Source of the DNA: Candidatus Krumholzibacteriia bacterium
GTDB taxonomy: Bacteria > Krumholzibacteriota > Krumholzibacteriia > G020349025
DNA: 29,440 nt
Direction of reading: 5' to 3'
Assembly: GCA_035649275.1 (NCBI GenBank)
Contig: DASRJW010000043.1
Span: 1-29,440, forward strand
Shown: piece after piece, positions 15,703 through 23,658 of the stretch
Numbering within the stretch: the first letter of the stretch is position 1
Layout: each line of letters starts with the position of its first letter
Made by a program: the position numbers and the translations under genes
The notes under the pieces: model-generated
What the model was told of the DNA's origin: nothing
Databases searched by the model: none
The model's input: the letters and a program-made list of their open reading frames with translations, nothing else

Positions 15703-16702
15703 CGAAGCCGTCCCCCGCCTCGCCGCGCAACGCCCCGAAGCCGACCAAGAGGCCGACGCGCGTCACGAGGCCCAGTTCTCGCTGCATGCGGAAGCTCGGT
15801 TCGAGGCGGAATTGCCGCCAACGGACGCCGAGACCGGTGGAGACCGCCTGGCGCGAAACACCGAAGCGGAGGTCGAGGCTGCTGCCGACGTGGAGCTCGG
15901 CGCCAAAGCGGCTCTCCGTCGGTTGTCCGGCCCACTCGCTGCGGGTGAAGTGGAGTTGCGCTTCGGGCCGGATACGCAGCGTAACGCCCCATTCGTACTC
16001 CGACTCGAGAGCCGTCACCGAGCCTCCCGGGACCAGGTCGAAGCGCGGCCGGCCCAGGTTCCGCACGCTCGCCCCCAGGGTGACGTTCGGAATGGGGGCG
16101 AGGAGCAGACCCAAGTCGCCGGTGAGGTGGGTCTCGGACGGTGCAGAGCCGCCGAAGGCCGCCGCTTCGGCCCCATCCACACCGACGCGCGCCACCTTCA
16201 ACGTCGCCCCGGCGGCGATGAAGGCACCGAGGGTACGCCGCACCAGATGGCGCGAGATGGAGACGGCGAAGAGATCTTCCCGGAGTGTGCCTTCGAGACG
16301 GGTGGCGCTCCAACCCGCGCCGGCGGAAAGGAAACGCGTGTGCAGCACGGTGCCGGCGAAGAGATGTTGCAAGCCCTCGAGATCCGGGGCCCGTTCCACG
16401 GTGAAGAGTGCCTGATGCTGCGGGACACGGACGAGCCCGGCCGGATTCCAGTAAAGCGCCGAGGCATCGTCGGCGACCGAGACGAAGTTGTCGCCCAGCG
16501 CCAGGGCTCGCGTGCCGACGCGATGCCAGTCGAAGAAGGCGGCGGCAGGAACGGCGGCAAGCAGGAGACCAACGCAGATGCCGGCGCGGGCGAGAAGCCG
16601 ACGCCGCCCCGAGACCTGGGCGCGGAGCCAACACCCTCTGCGCCCGGCGCGACGGGATAGCTGTCGCCGCGCCGCGGCGATTCTTCGCCCCAGCCGGCGC
16701 AT
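15692..16702 (-). CDS. PorV/UPF0164-like outer-membrane barrel protein
   Basis: 336 residues. An unusually long Arg-rich n-region (about 38 residues) precedes a hydrophobic signal core (40-55, GICVGLLLAAVPAAA). The mature start has the family hallmark: TRALALGDNF (65-72) and VADDASALYWNPAGL (76-90), as in PorV, FadL-like and UPF0164 proteins, followed by barrel strands. In type IX secretion PorV collects cargo by its C-terminal domain; whether this homologue does so is inference. Its ATG overlaps the upstream TGA by 1 bp (TGATG), strong evidence for this start over an upstream in-frame ATG at 16855. It lies directly after a FlgD-tailed exported protein, an arrangement repeated at 2897-5406. 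Confidence 0.85.
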   Translation of the reverse strand: MRRLGRRIAAARRQLSRRAGRRGCWLRAQVSGRRRLLARAGICVGLLLAAVPAAAFFDWHRVGTRALALGDNFVSVADDASALYWNPAGLVRVPQHQALFTVERAPDLEGLQHLFAGTVLHTRFLSAGAGWSATRLEGTLREDLFAVSISRHLVRRTLGAFIAAGATLKVARVGVDGAEAAAFGGSAPSETHLTGDLGLLLAPIPNVTLGASVRNLGRPRFDLVPGGSVTALESEYEWGVTLRIRPEAQLHFTRSEWAGQPTESRFGAELHVGSSLDLRFGVSRQAVSTGLGVRWRQFRLEPSFRMQRELGLVTRVGLLVGFGALRGEAGDGFDAY

Positions 16703-18000
16703 CAATGCACCACCGCGAGGGTGCGCTGCGCCCGCACCGTTTGCGTTCCCGGGCTGGTGCCGGCGGTGAGGCGCAAGACATAGTAGCCACCGCGAACGGG
16801 GTGGCCCGCGGCATCGCGCCCGTCCCAGCGCCAGCGCGAAGGCACAGTGCTGCAATCGACGCCGCTCCCGGAGCAGGTCACCGGTTCATCCTGCAGCAGC
16901 TCGACGATGCGCTCGCCCTGCAAGGTCGAGATCACCGAGGTCACGTAGAGGACGGCGGGGACGGTACCGCGCGGGCGGAGCGCGAAGGCAACGGCGAGAT
17001 CGCGGTCCGGCACGACCAAGCGCGTCGGCGCCTGGGAGGGATCGCCATCGCGGAAGGTGACGAGGTCCACCTCGAAGGCGCCCGCCGGCGGCGCCGTCGC
17101 TGGGGCATCGGGAACGAAACGTGGCGCCGACTGTTCCTGCAGCGCGAAACCGAAGCGGACGAAGTGCGGCGGACCCGCGGTGCTCCAGTCCACCCGCGCG
17201 GCGCGATCGATGTTCACCGAGAGCGTGGCGTCGAGGGAAAGAGCCGCGCTGGGATCAGGGGCCACGTCGGCAGCACCCAGTCCGTCCTCTCGGTGCACGA
17301 GCGCAGCGGCCAGGCGCAACCCCTGCGCTGCCGCCGTCGCCGGCAGGACGAACATCGGCCCCTCCGGCCCCAGGCTGTCCGGGTTGATGGCGAAGGGGGC
17401 CTCGGGGAAGAGCTCCGTCCACGGAATCGCCGCCTCGACGGTGCCCGTCTCCGCACCCAAGGCGAAGCTCGAGCGCGCTTCGTAGTGCTCCGTGCCCAGG
17501 CGCTGCAGCGCCTCGCGCCCGGCGACACGCCACAGCTCCGGCACCGCCTGTCCCTCGCGCAAAGCGAGGACGAGGTCGGGCCGGAGCTCCGGCCCGAAGT
17601 GCAGCGCGCGCCGCCAGCTCTCGACGCTGCTCATGTCTTCCAAGCCGCCGGATCGATGGTCCAGGAAGACGAGCAGGGCGTGGCCGCCGAGGCTGCCGGT
17701 CACCGCGACGTAGAGGCGCGCCGCATCCCAGGTGACGAGGATCTGCAGGAGCTCCTGGCGGCTGGACCAGGCAGAATCGTCGGCAGGTTCTTCCTCGGCG
17801 CTGCAGGAATCGACGACCGCCGTGGAGCAAGTGCGGAAGACCGCGTCGAGCGGATCCCAGCCGCTCAAGACGCCGTCGACGACCAGCGTGGTCGACAGGT
17901 CGGCGGCCGAGCGCGCTTCCGCCGCCGTACCCGAGCAGAGCACGGCGAGGGCGACACCGAGCGCCGCGCTTCTACCTGCCCTGCTCGCCTGCCACACCAC
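16702..18000 (-). CDS. Exported CBM9-like domain protein with FlgD-like C-terminal domain
   Basis: 432 residues. A signal peptide covers about 1-29 (AALGVALAVLCSGTAAEA). The N-terminal half has the DOMON/CBM9-like fold found in carbohydrate-binding and cytochrome-like surface proteins: VVDGVLSGWDPLDAVF, LLQILVTWDAARLYVAVTG, ALLVFLDHRSGG and later TGTVEAAIPWTELF. The C-terminal about 100 residues form a FlgD-like Ig domain, with RWRWDGRDAAGHPVRGGYYV and LRLTAGTSPG near the end, the same type of tail as in the lamin-tail protein at 3742-5406. GTG 18000 is chosen; it overlaps the DUF4388 gene by 29 bp, and the next gene overlaps its stop as TGATG. A sugar-binding surface protein is likely but the ligand is unknown. 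Confidence 0.82.
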   Translation of the reverse strand: MVWQASRAGRSAALGVALAVLCSGTAAEARSAADLSTTLVVDGVLSGWDPLDAVFRTCSTAVVDSCSAEEEPADDSAWSSRQELLQILVTWDAARLYVAVTGSLGGHALLVFLDHRSGGLEDMSSVESWRRALHFGPELRPDLVLALREGQAVPELWRVAGREALQRLGTEHYEARSSFALGAETGTVEAAIPWTELFPEAPFAINPDSLGPEGPMFVLPATAAAQGLRLAAALVHREDGLGAADVAPDPSAALSLDATLSVNIDRAARVDWSTAGPPHFVRFGFALQEQSAPRFVPDAPATAPPAGAFEVDLVTFRDGDPSQAPTRLVVPDRDLAVAFALRPRGTVPAVLYVTSVISTLQGERIVELLQDEPVTCSGSGVDCSTVPSRWRWDGRDAAGHPVRGGYYVLRLTAGTSPGTQTVRAQRTLAVVH

Positions 18001-18430
18001 CCCGCACCCGATCCATCTGCGTCATGCACTCGAGGAGCAGCCCCTCGACCTCGAGAGGCGCGCCTTCCACCTCGGCCGTCGCGCCGTGCCGGAAAGAGAA
18101 CCCGCCTTGCCGCCAGGCGAGGACCCGGGCCACGGTATCGCGCACCGGTTCCGGCAACGCCGGCGGTTCCGGCGGCGCCACCGCGCTGCGACTGCGGCCG
18201 CGGCCGCGGCCGGCTCCGGGAGTTGTCGCCGCGCGACGGCGCTGGCCCCGGCCCGAGCCGAGCTGGGCCGCCACGATCTTGCCGCCGCGGAGAAAAACCT
18301 CACCGCGCGCCCCGGCGCTCTGCAGCACGAGCACTCCATCGGCGCGGACGAGCGCCAGGATCTGCAGCACGATCTCCGGCGCGAAGCGCGCGAGATCTCC
18401 CTGCAGAGAGGCTTGCGGCCGGGCGCTCAC
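17972..18430 (-). CDS. DUF4388 (PATAN-type) domain protein
   Basis: 152-residue cytosolic protein. The N-terminal segment SLQGDLARFAPEIVLQILAL followed by GVLVLQSAGARGEVFLRGGKIVAAQLG is the DUF4388/PATAN signature, a domain found in two-component, Mgl-type GTPase and polar-signalling proteins of Deltaproteobacteria, Cyanobacteria and Thermus. A basic Gly-Arg-Ser linker (about 60-82, GRGRGRSRS) separates it from the second half of the domain, which ends near LLLECMTQMDRVR. The start is GTG 18430, whose last two bases open the TGA of ppdK (GTGA, 4-bp overlap); a longer frame to 18493 lies wholly within ppdK and is not needed. Coupling to ppdK is strong. No receiver or kinase domain is attached, so its partner is unknown. 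Confidence 0.8.
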   Translation of the reverse strand: MSARPQASLQGDLARFAPEIVLQILALVRADGVLVLQSAGARGEVFLRGGKIVAAQLGSGRGQRRRAATTPGAGRGRGRSRSAVAPPEPPALPEPVRDTVARVLAWRQGGFSFRHGATAEVEGAPLEVEGLLLECMTQMDRVRGGVAGEQGR

Positions 18431-21093
18431 GCTTCCCGTACCGTCGCTTGCGCCGCCGCGAGTCGCGCCACGGGCACGCGGAAAGGCGAGCAACTCACGT
18501 AGTCCAGCCCCACGGAATGGAAGAACTCCACCGAGGGCGGGTCGCCGCCGTGCTCGCCGCAGACACCCACCTTGAGCTGCGGCCGCGCCGCGCGCCCGCG
18601 TTCCGTGGCCAAGCGCACCATGGCGCCGACGCCTTGGATGTCGAGGCTCTCGAAGGGATTCCGCGGCAGGAAGCCCTGCTCGACGTAGGTGGGCAGGAAG
18701 ACCTCGGCGTCGTCGCGGCTGTAGCCGTAGACGAGCTGGGTGAGATCGTTGGTTCCGAAGCTGAAGAACTCGGCGTATTCGGCGATGCGGTCCGCCACCA
18801 GCACCGCCCGGGGCACCTCGATCATCGTGCCGACGAGGAACGGCACCGGCTGCGTCCCGGCGAAGAGGCGCTCGGCCACCTCGCGCACCAGCAGCTCCAG
18901 TCGCCGGTACTCCTCGGTGATGCCGATGAGGGGCAGCATGATCTCCGGCACGGCGCGGATGCCGCGGCGCGACACCTCGAGGGCAGCCTCGAGGATTGCT
19001 TCTGCTTGCATCTCGTAGATCTCGGGGAAGGTGATCCCGAGCCGGGCACCGCGGTGGCCGAGCATGGGGTTCATCTCCCGCAGGCTCTCGCTCCGGCGCC
19101 AGACATCGGCAGCCGGCATCCCGAGCTCGCGCGCCAGGGACTCCGCCTCCGGCTGGGTGTGCGGCACGAACTCGTGCAGCGGCGGGTCGAGGAGCCGGAT
19201 GGTGACTGGCAACCCGTCCATGGCTTCGAAGATGCCGACGAAATCGCTGCGCTGCATGGGCTTCAGACGCGCCAACGCCTCCCGGCGCTCGGTGGCGTCC
19301 TTGGCCAAGATCATCTTGCGCACCCAGGGCAAACGTTCCTCACCGAAGAACATGTGCTCCGTCCGGCAGAGACCGATGCCCTCGGCGCCGAGTTTGCGGG
19401 CGGCCTCCGCATCTTTCGGCGTGTCGGCGTTGGTGCGCACGCGCATGCGGCGGTACTTGTCCGCCCAGGTCATGACCAGCTCGTAATCGCCGGAAAGTTC
19501 GGGCTCCACCGTCGGCACCGTGCCTTCGTAGACGTTGCCCAAGGTGCCATCCAGCGTCAGCACGTCGCCAGCGCGGAACACCCGCGGGCCGTTCCGGGTC
19601 GCGAAAGTGGCGGTCCCGGCGGCGGCGTCGACGCTGAGGGCGCCGCAGCCGGCCACGCAGACCCGGCCCATGCCGCGCGCCACCACGGCGGCGTGCGAGG
19701 TGCGGCCGCCGCGGGCGGTGAGGATGCCTCGAGCGACCGCCATCCCCTCGATGTCCTCCGGGCTGGTCTCGGTGCGCACCAGCAGCACCGCTTTGCCCGC
19801 CGCGGTCGCCTCCACCGCGGCGTCGGCGTCGAAGACGATGGCTCCGGAAGCCGCCCCGGGTGAAGCGTTCAAGCCCTTGGCGAGGAGCGTGGCGCGCGCC
19901 GCCGGATCGATGCGCGGGTGGAGCAGCTGCACCAGGTGCGTCTCCGCGTCGACACGCAGCAGGGCCTCCCGTTCCTGGAGCAATCCCTCTCGCACCAGGT
20001 CGGCAGCGATGCGGACCGCGGCGAGGCCGGTGCGCTTCCCGGAGCGCGTCTGCAGCATCCAGAGTTTGCCGCGCTCCACGGTGAACTCGAGATCCAGCAT
20101 GTCCTTGTAGTGACGCTCGAGCTTGTCGCGGTAACTGCATAATTCCGCAAAAGCTTTCGGCATCACCTCTTCCAGGGCGAGCTGGCCTTCCTCGTGCGCC
20201 TGCGCTTGCGTCAGGGGGAAGGGGGTACGGATGCCGGCCACCACGTCTTCACCCTGGGCGTTGGTGAGGTACTCGCCGTAGAACTGGTTCTCCCCGGTGC
20301 TCGGATCGCGGGTGAAGGCGACACCGGTGGCGGAGTCCTCGCCCATGTTGCCGAAAACCATGGCCTGGACGTTGGCAGCCGTACCCCAGTCGTGCGGGAT
20401 GCGGTTGAGGCGCCGGTAGGACATGGCGCGGTCGTTGTACCAGGAGGCGAACACGGCGCGGATGGCGGCCCAGAGCTGCTCTTCCGGATTGGAGGGAAAG
20501 GGCGAACCGGTCCGCTGCAGCACCCGCTCCTTGTAGAGTCGGGTGAGATGCTGCAGGTCCTCCGCCGTGAGCTCCGTGTCCAGCTTCACGCCGCGCTGGC
20601 GCTTGAGATCCCCCAGGAGCTGCTCGAAATCCTCGTGCGGCACCTCGAGCACCACGTCGCCGAACATCTGCAGGAAGCGACGGTAGCTGTCCCAGCCGAA
20701 GCGCGGGTTCCCGGTCATGTCGATGAGGCCGCGCACGGTCTCGTCGTTGAGACCGAGGTTGAGGATGGTGTCCATCATGCCAGGCATGGAAGCCCGGGCG
20801 CCGGAACGCACCGAAACCAAGAGCGGTGCCTTCACGTCGCCGAACGTCCGCCCCAGGATGGTGCCGACGCGCTTCAAGGCCTCGAGGGCTTGCGCCTGCA
20901 GCTCCGGCCGCAGGACGCGGCCTTCGTTGTAGAAGCGGATGCACTCCGCCGTGGTCATCGTGAAGCCCGGAGGCACGGGCAAACCGAGACGCGTCATCTC
21001 GGCGAGGCCCGCGCCCTTGCCGCCGAGCAACGCTTTCATCGTGCCGTCGCCGTCTGCCGTGCCGCTGCCGAAGAAATAGACCGCCCGCTCCAT
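18427..21093 (-). CDS. ppdK: Pyruvate, phosphate dikinase
   Basis: Cytosolic enzyme interconverting pyruvate + ATP + phosphate with phosphoenolpyruvate + AMP + pyrophosphate, in gluconeogenesis or PPi-dependent glycolysis. 888 residues, the usual length. Domains: N-terminal ATP-grasp nucleotide-binding domain (about 1-350; LLGGKGAGLAEM, VSVRSGARASMPGMMDTILN, MVFGNMGEDSATGVAFTRDP), central phosphohistidine domain with catalytic His467 in GGRTSHAAVVARG, and a C-terminal TIM barrel (about 530-888; FGTNDLTQL, GVCGEHGGDP) with Cys845 matching Cys831 of the Clostridium symbiosum enzyme. All key residues are present. ATG 21093 is preceded by AGAGGTGA at suitable spacing; the frame extends to 21162 but without homology. 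It is the first gene of an operon continuing into the DUF4388 gene and exported carbohydrate-binding proteins, an unusual setting. A PPDK regulatory protein gene is not visible. Confidence 0.97.
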   Translation of the reverse strand: MERAVYFFGSGTADGDGTMKALLGGKGAGLAEMTRLGLPVPPGFTMTTAECIRFYNEGRVLRPELQAQALEALKRVGTILGRTFGDVKAPLLVSVRSGARASMPGMMDTILNLGLNDETVRGLIDMTGNPRFGWDSYRRFLQMFGDVVLEVPHEDFEQLLGDLKRQRGVKLDTELTAEDLQHLTRLYKERVLQRTGSPFPSNPEEQLWAAIRAVFASWYNDRAMSYRRLNRIPHDWGTAANVQAMVFGNMGEDSATGVAFTRDPSTGENQFYGEYLTNAQGEDVVAGIRTPFPLTQAQAHEEGQLALEEVMPKAFAELCSYRDKLERHYKDMLDLEFTVERGKLWMLQTRSGKRTGLAAVRIAADLVREGLLQEREALLRVDAETHLVQLLHPRIDPAARATLLAKGLNASPGAASGAIVFDADAAVEATAAGKAVLLVRTETSPEDIEGMAVARGILTARGGRTSHAAVVARGMGRVCVAGCGALSVDAAAGTATFATRNGPRVFRAGDVLTLDGTLGNVYEGTVPTVEPELSGDYELVMTWADKYRRMRVRTNADTPKDAEAARKLGAEGIGLCRTEHMFFGEERLPWVRKMILAKDATERREALARLKPMQRSDFVGIFEAMDGLPVTIRLLDPPLHEFVPHTQPEAESLARELGMPAADVWRRSESLREMNPMLGHRGARLGITFPEIYEMQAEAILEAALEVSRRGIRAVPEIMLPLIGITEEYRRLELLVREVAERLFAGTQPVPFLVGTMIEVPRAVLVADRIAEYAEFFSFGTNDLTQLVYGYSRDDAEVFLPTYVEQGFLPRNPFESLDIQGVGAMVRLATERGRAARPQLKVGVCGEHGGDPPSVEFFHSVGLDYVSCSPFRVPVARLAAAQATVREA

Positions 21094-21214
21094 CTCCGCA
21101 TCACCTCTTGGGAAGACCCGGCTCTCTCTAGGAAAGCTCCGACCTCGCGCCGGGGAACGCAATCGCGGCCGAACTCGTGCTGGAACGGCAGGTTAGGAAG
21201 CTACAGTCGAGGCA

Positions 21215-22231
21215 TCAAGGCATTTCTTGCCGGGCCCCGGCGGGCGCTGCCGGGGGCGCCATTGTTGCCCCTTTGCCGGGCCCCATGAGGCGGTGCAGCA
21301 GATCGTCGAGCCGGATGATCCCGAGCACCTCTCCGTCCCCTTCCATCACCGCGATCTGGCTCGGGCTGCGCTGCAGGTCACCGAGCAAACGATCGAAGCC
21401 GGTGCCTTGGCGGACGCGGACGGGCGGCGTCATCCAGCGCGCCACCGAGGAGTCGTTGTCGGCGCCGAGCAGGGCGGCGGCGCTCACCACCCCCACCACG
21501 TCCTTGCCGCTGGCATCGGTCACCGGGAGTCGGGTGATCCGCGTCGCACGCATGCGCTCCTTCGCCGCGCCAGCGCTTGCTTCCAGATGCACTTGCGGCA
21601 CCGCTTGCAGGGGACGCACGAAGTGGATCGGGTCCAGCCGCCAGAACTCGACGATGTGACCGATGAGCTCGCGCTCCTCCGGGTCCAAGTGGCCGCCCGA
21701 CTCGCTGCGGGCCACGAACTGCTTGAGGTCCTCCCGGGAGGCGAACTCGAGCACCGAGCCCCGTGAACCGAGCAGCCGCCGTACCGAAAGCGCCAGACCG
21801 ATGGCGAGCAGGAGGAGCGGCGCGAGCACGATCCGCAACACGAGCAGCAGCAGGACGTTGAAGCGCAGCACGCGGTTCGGATAGCTCTGCGCCACGGCTT
21901 TCGGCAGCACCTCGCCGAAGACGAGCAGCAAGGGCACGACGAGAAGCGTGGCGAGGACGTCCGCCGCGGCCTCGCGCAGCGGCACGAGGTGGAGCAGCGT
22001 CTCGCGCCCATAGACGGCGATGCCGACGTTCACCAGGTTGTTGCCGACGAGACAGAGGGCGATGCCGTGGTCCCGCCGGCGCAGCTGGCGCTCGGCCAGG
22101 CGCGCCAGACGGCGGCCCTCGGCAGCGGCGGTGCGCAAGCGCACCCGGCTCGCCATGGTGATGGCGAGCTCGGTGGAGGAGAAGTACGCCGAGCCCAGGA
22201 GCAAGAGGGCGAAGACGAGTATCGGTTGCAT
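21215..22231 (-). CDS. CNNM/CorC-type membrane protein, short form (DUF21 plus CBS)
   Basis: 338-residue inner-membrane protein of the CNNM/HlyC-CorC family, likely involved in Mg2+ or Co2+ transport or homeostasis; the old name hemolysin is misleading. The DUF21 transmembrane domain covers about 1-150 (GSAYFSSTELAITMASRVR, GNNLVNVGIAVYG, FGEVLPKAVAQSYPNRV), then a CBS pair at about 195-320 (ITRLPVTDASGKDVVGVV, IAVMEGDGEVLGIIRLDDLL). The usual C-terminal CorC_HlyC domain is missing, replaced by a short tail GKGATMAPPAAPAGARQEMP. The start ATG at 22231 overlaps the preceding TGA (TGATG), which decides it over a much longer upstream frame antisense-like to the neighbour. It is paired with the full-length paralogue upstream; such tandem pairs are common. 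Confidence 0.9.
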   Translation of the reverse strand: MQPILVFALLLLGSAYFSSTELAITMASRVRLRTAAAEGRRLARLAERQLRRRDHGIALCLVGNNLVNVGIAVYGRETLLHLVPLREAAADVLATLLVVPLLLVFGEVLPKAVAQSYPNRVLRFNVLLLLVLRIVLAPLLLLAIGLALSVRRLLGSRGSVLEFASREDLKQFVARSESGGHLDPEERELIGHIVEFWRLDPIHFVRPLQAVPQVHLEASAGAAKERMRATRITRLPVTDASGKDVVGVVSAAALLGADNDSSVARWMTPPVRVRQGTGFDRLLGDLQRSPSQIAVMEGDGEVLGIIRLDDLLHRLMGPGKGATMAPPAAPAGARQEMP

Positions 22232-23529
22232 CAGCGCCCTCCCTTGCCGTCGCCGTGCGGCGCGCGGGGAACGCTGGGCCCGGTTGCCGCGCGCCGCCCG
22301 AGGCGCAGGCGCAGGATCCGGTTGGGTGCTGCCTGCTCCACGGTCAAGCGCATGCCGGCGATTTCCACCCACTCGCCTTGGCGCGGGATGCGCCCGAGCC
22401 GCTTGCTCACCAGTCCTCCCAAGGTGTCGACATCGGGATCCTCCAGCTCCGCCCCGAGGAGGGCGTTGAAGACGTCGATCTCCATCTGCGCCGAGAGCAG
22501 AAGGTCGCCGTCGGGGAGGTCGGTGAGGCGGTAGCGCTCCAGATCGTGCAGGTCGATGATCTCGCCCACCACCTGCTCGGCAGCATCCTCGAGGGAGACG
22601 ATGCCGTCGAAGGCGCCGTGCTCGTCCACCACCGCCGCGATCTCTTCTCCCGTGCGCCGCAACGCCAGGAGAAGCTCGCCGACGCGGAGAGTGGCGGGAA
22701 AGAACAGCAGTTCCCGCCGCAGCGAGCGCAGCCGCCGCGTATCCGGAGCCTGGTTCGGCCAGAGCAGGTCGGACACCTCGACGTAGCCCACCAGGTTGTC
22801 CCGCGTCCCCTCGAAGATGGGTACCCGCGAATAGCCCGCATGAGCGATGGCGTGGCGCACGTCCTCGACGGCGGCGTCGGCGTCCACGGCGAACACCCGC
22901 GTCCGCGGCGTCACGATGTCCTCCACCAACCGGTCGTTGAGTTGGAAGACGTTGTGGATGAATTCCTTCTCCCTGACCCCGACGACACCCTGCTCCCACC
23001 CCATGGTGACCAGCATCTTGATCTCGTTCTCCGAGAGAGCCTCGTCGCGGCGGGGTACGCGGCGCTCCAAGAGCCGGACCACGGCGGCAGTGAGGCGGAC
23101 GGCGCTCTTCGCCAGCGGGCCGAGCAGCAGCGCTGTCAGGCGCAGCGACGCCGCCAAGCGCCGGGCAAGCGCCAGGGGCGCGCCGACTGCCAGCGTCTTC
23201 GGCAGGATTTCGCCTGCCACCAGGATCACGAGCCCCATGCAGAGCGTCGCCAGCGCCGGGCCGCGCTCGGGACCGAACCAGGCGACGAAAGCACTCGCCG
23301 CGGTGACCGCCATGAGGACATGGGCGAAGGTGTTGCCGATCAGTACGGTGGCAAGGAGGCGCCGCGGGTGTTCGAGGAGGGCGAGGATGGCACGCGAAGC
23401 GCGGCTGTCCTGCTGGCGCAGCGTGTGGATCTGGGGCAGGCGCAAGGAGAAGAGCGCCGTTTCGGCGGCGGAGAAGTATGCCGACAGCCCGAGGAGCAGC
23501 GCCAACACCACGAGACGGAAAAGATCCAC
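22231..23529 (-). CDS. CNNM/CorC-type membrane protein, full form (DUF21, CBS pair, CorC_HlyC)
   Basis: 432 residues. The DUF21 membrane domain is at about 1-180 (LSAYFSAAETALFSLRLPQI, IGNTFAHVLMAV, AGEILPKTLAVGAPLALARR), then a CBS pair at about 200-325 (VEDIVTPRTRVFAVD, YSRVPIFEGTRDNLVGYV, AAVVDEHGAFDGIVSLED) and a CorC_HlyC domain at about 345-425 (DLLLSAQMEIDVFNALLG, DTLGGLVSKRLGRIPRQGEW). The family mediates Mg2+ efflux or homeostasis with CBS domains sensing adenine nucleotides. GTG 23529 is chosen over GTG 23544: GAGGTG lies 5 bp before it, and the promoter at 23548-23576 predicts a transcript start near 23541, inside the longer version. It is the first gene of a two-gene operon. Confidence 0.9.
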   Translation of the reverse strand: MDLFRLVVLALLLGLSAYFSAAETALFSLRLPQIHTLRQQDSRASRAILALLEHPRRLLATVLIGNTFAHVLMAVTAASAFVAWFGPERGPALATLCMGLVILVAGEILPKTLAVGAPLALARRLAASLRLTALLLGPLAKSAVRLTAAVVRLLERRVPRRDEALSENEIKMLVTMGWEQGVVGVREKEFIHNVFQLNDRLVEDIVTPRTRVFAVDADAAVEDVRHAIAHAGYSRVPIFEGTRDNLVGYVEVSDLLWPNQAPDTRRLRSLRRELLFFPATLRVGELLLALRRTGEEIAAVVDEHGAFDGIVSLEDAAEQVVGEIIDLHDLERYRLTDLPDGDLLLSAQMEIDVFNALLGAELEDPDVDTLGGLVSKRLGRIPRQGEWVEIAGMRLTVEQAAPNRILRLRLGRRAATGPSVPRAPHGDGKGGR

Positions 23530-23547
23530 TTCCTCACCTCGCACCGC

Positions 23548-23576
23548 ATTCTAGGGCAAGCATGCGCACCTCTCAA
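23548..23576 (-). promoter_or_regulatory. Sigma-70-type promoter of the CNNM operon
   Basis: Reading leftward, TTGAGA (23571-23576) and TAGAAT (23548-23553) are separated by exactly 17 bp; each hexamer matches the consensus at five of six positions. The predicted start of transcription near 23541 leaves a 12-base leader holding the GAGGTG ribosome binding site for GTG 23529. This is the best promoter in the window. Confidence 0.75.
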
Positions 23577-23626
23577 CGACGCCGTGTGCACAGCGTGGCC
23601 GGCCCGACGAGAAGCTCCGATCGGTC

Positions 23627-23635
23627 TGCTACGAT
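23627..23635 (+). promoter_or_regulatory. Possible extended -10 element for the LPS gene cluster
   Basis: TGCTACGAT has the TGn extension followed by TACGAT (23630-23635), ending 23 bp before the ATG of the GT9 gene; GGAGG lies between. No convincing -35 is seen. The element is divergent from the CNNM promoter in a 129-bp shared upstream region. Confidence 0.35.
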
Positions 23636-23658
23636 GCGCACGGCGAACGGAGGCCATC

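Noticed and set aside
15692-16702. Naming this gene porV of a type IX secretion system
   Set aside because: Only family-level similarity is visible, and no other type IX component (PorK, PorL, PorM, PorN, SprA) occurs in the window.
16408-19863. A very long rightward open frame (1151 codons) opposite the ppdK operon; similar ones at 11108-14119, 3232-5733 and 6191-8641
   Set aside because: They are antisense to well-supported genes, are rich in Arg/Ala/Pro/His/Gly with no domain signature, and arise from high G+C codon bias. They are shadows of the minus-strand genes.
21215-23529. Calling the tandem CNNM proteins hemolysins
   Set aside because: The name is historical; the DUF21 and CBS domains indicate divalent cation transport or homeostasis and no toxin feature is present.
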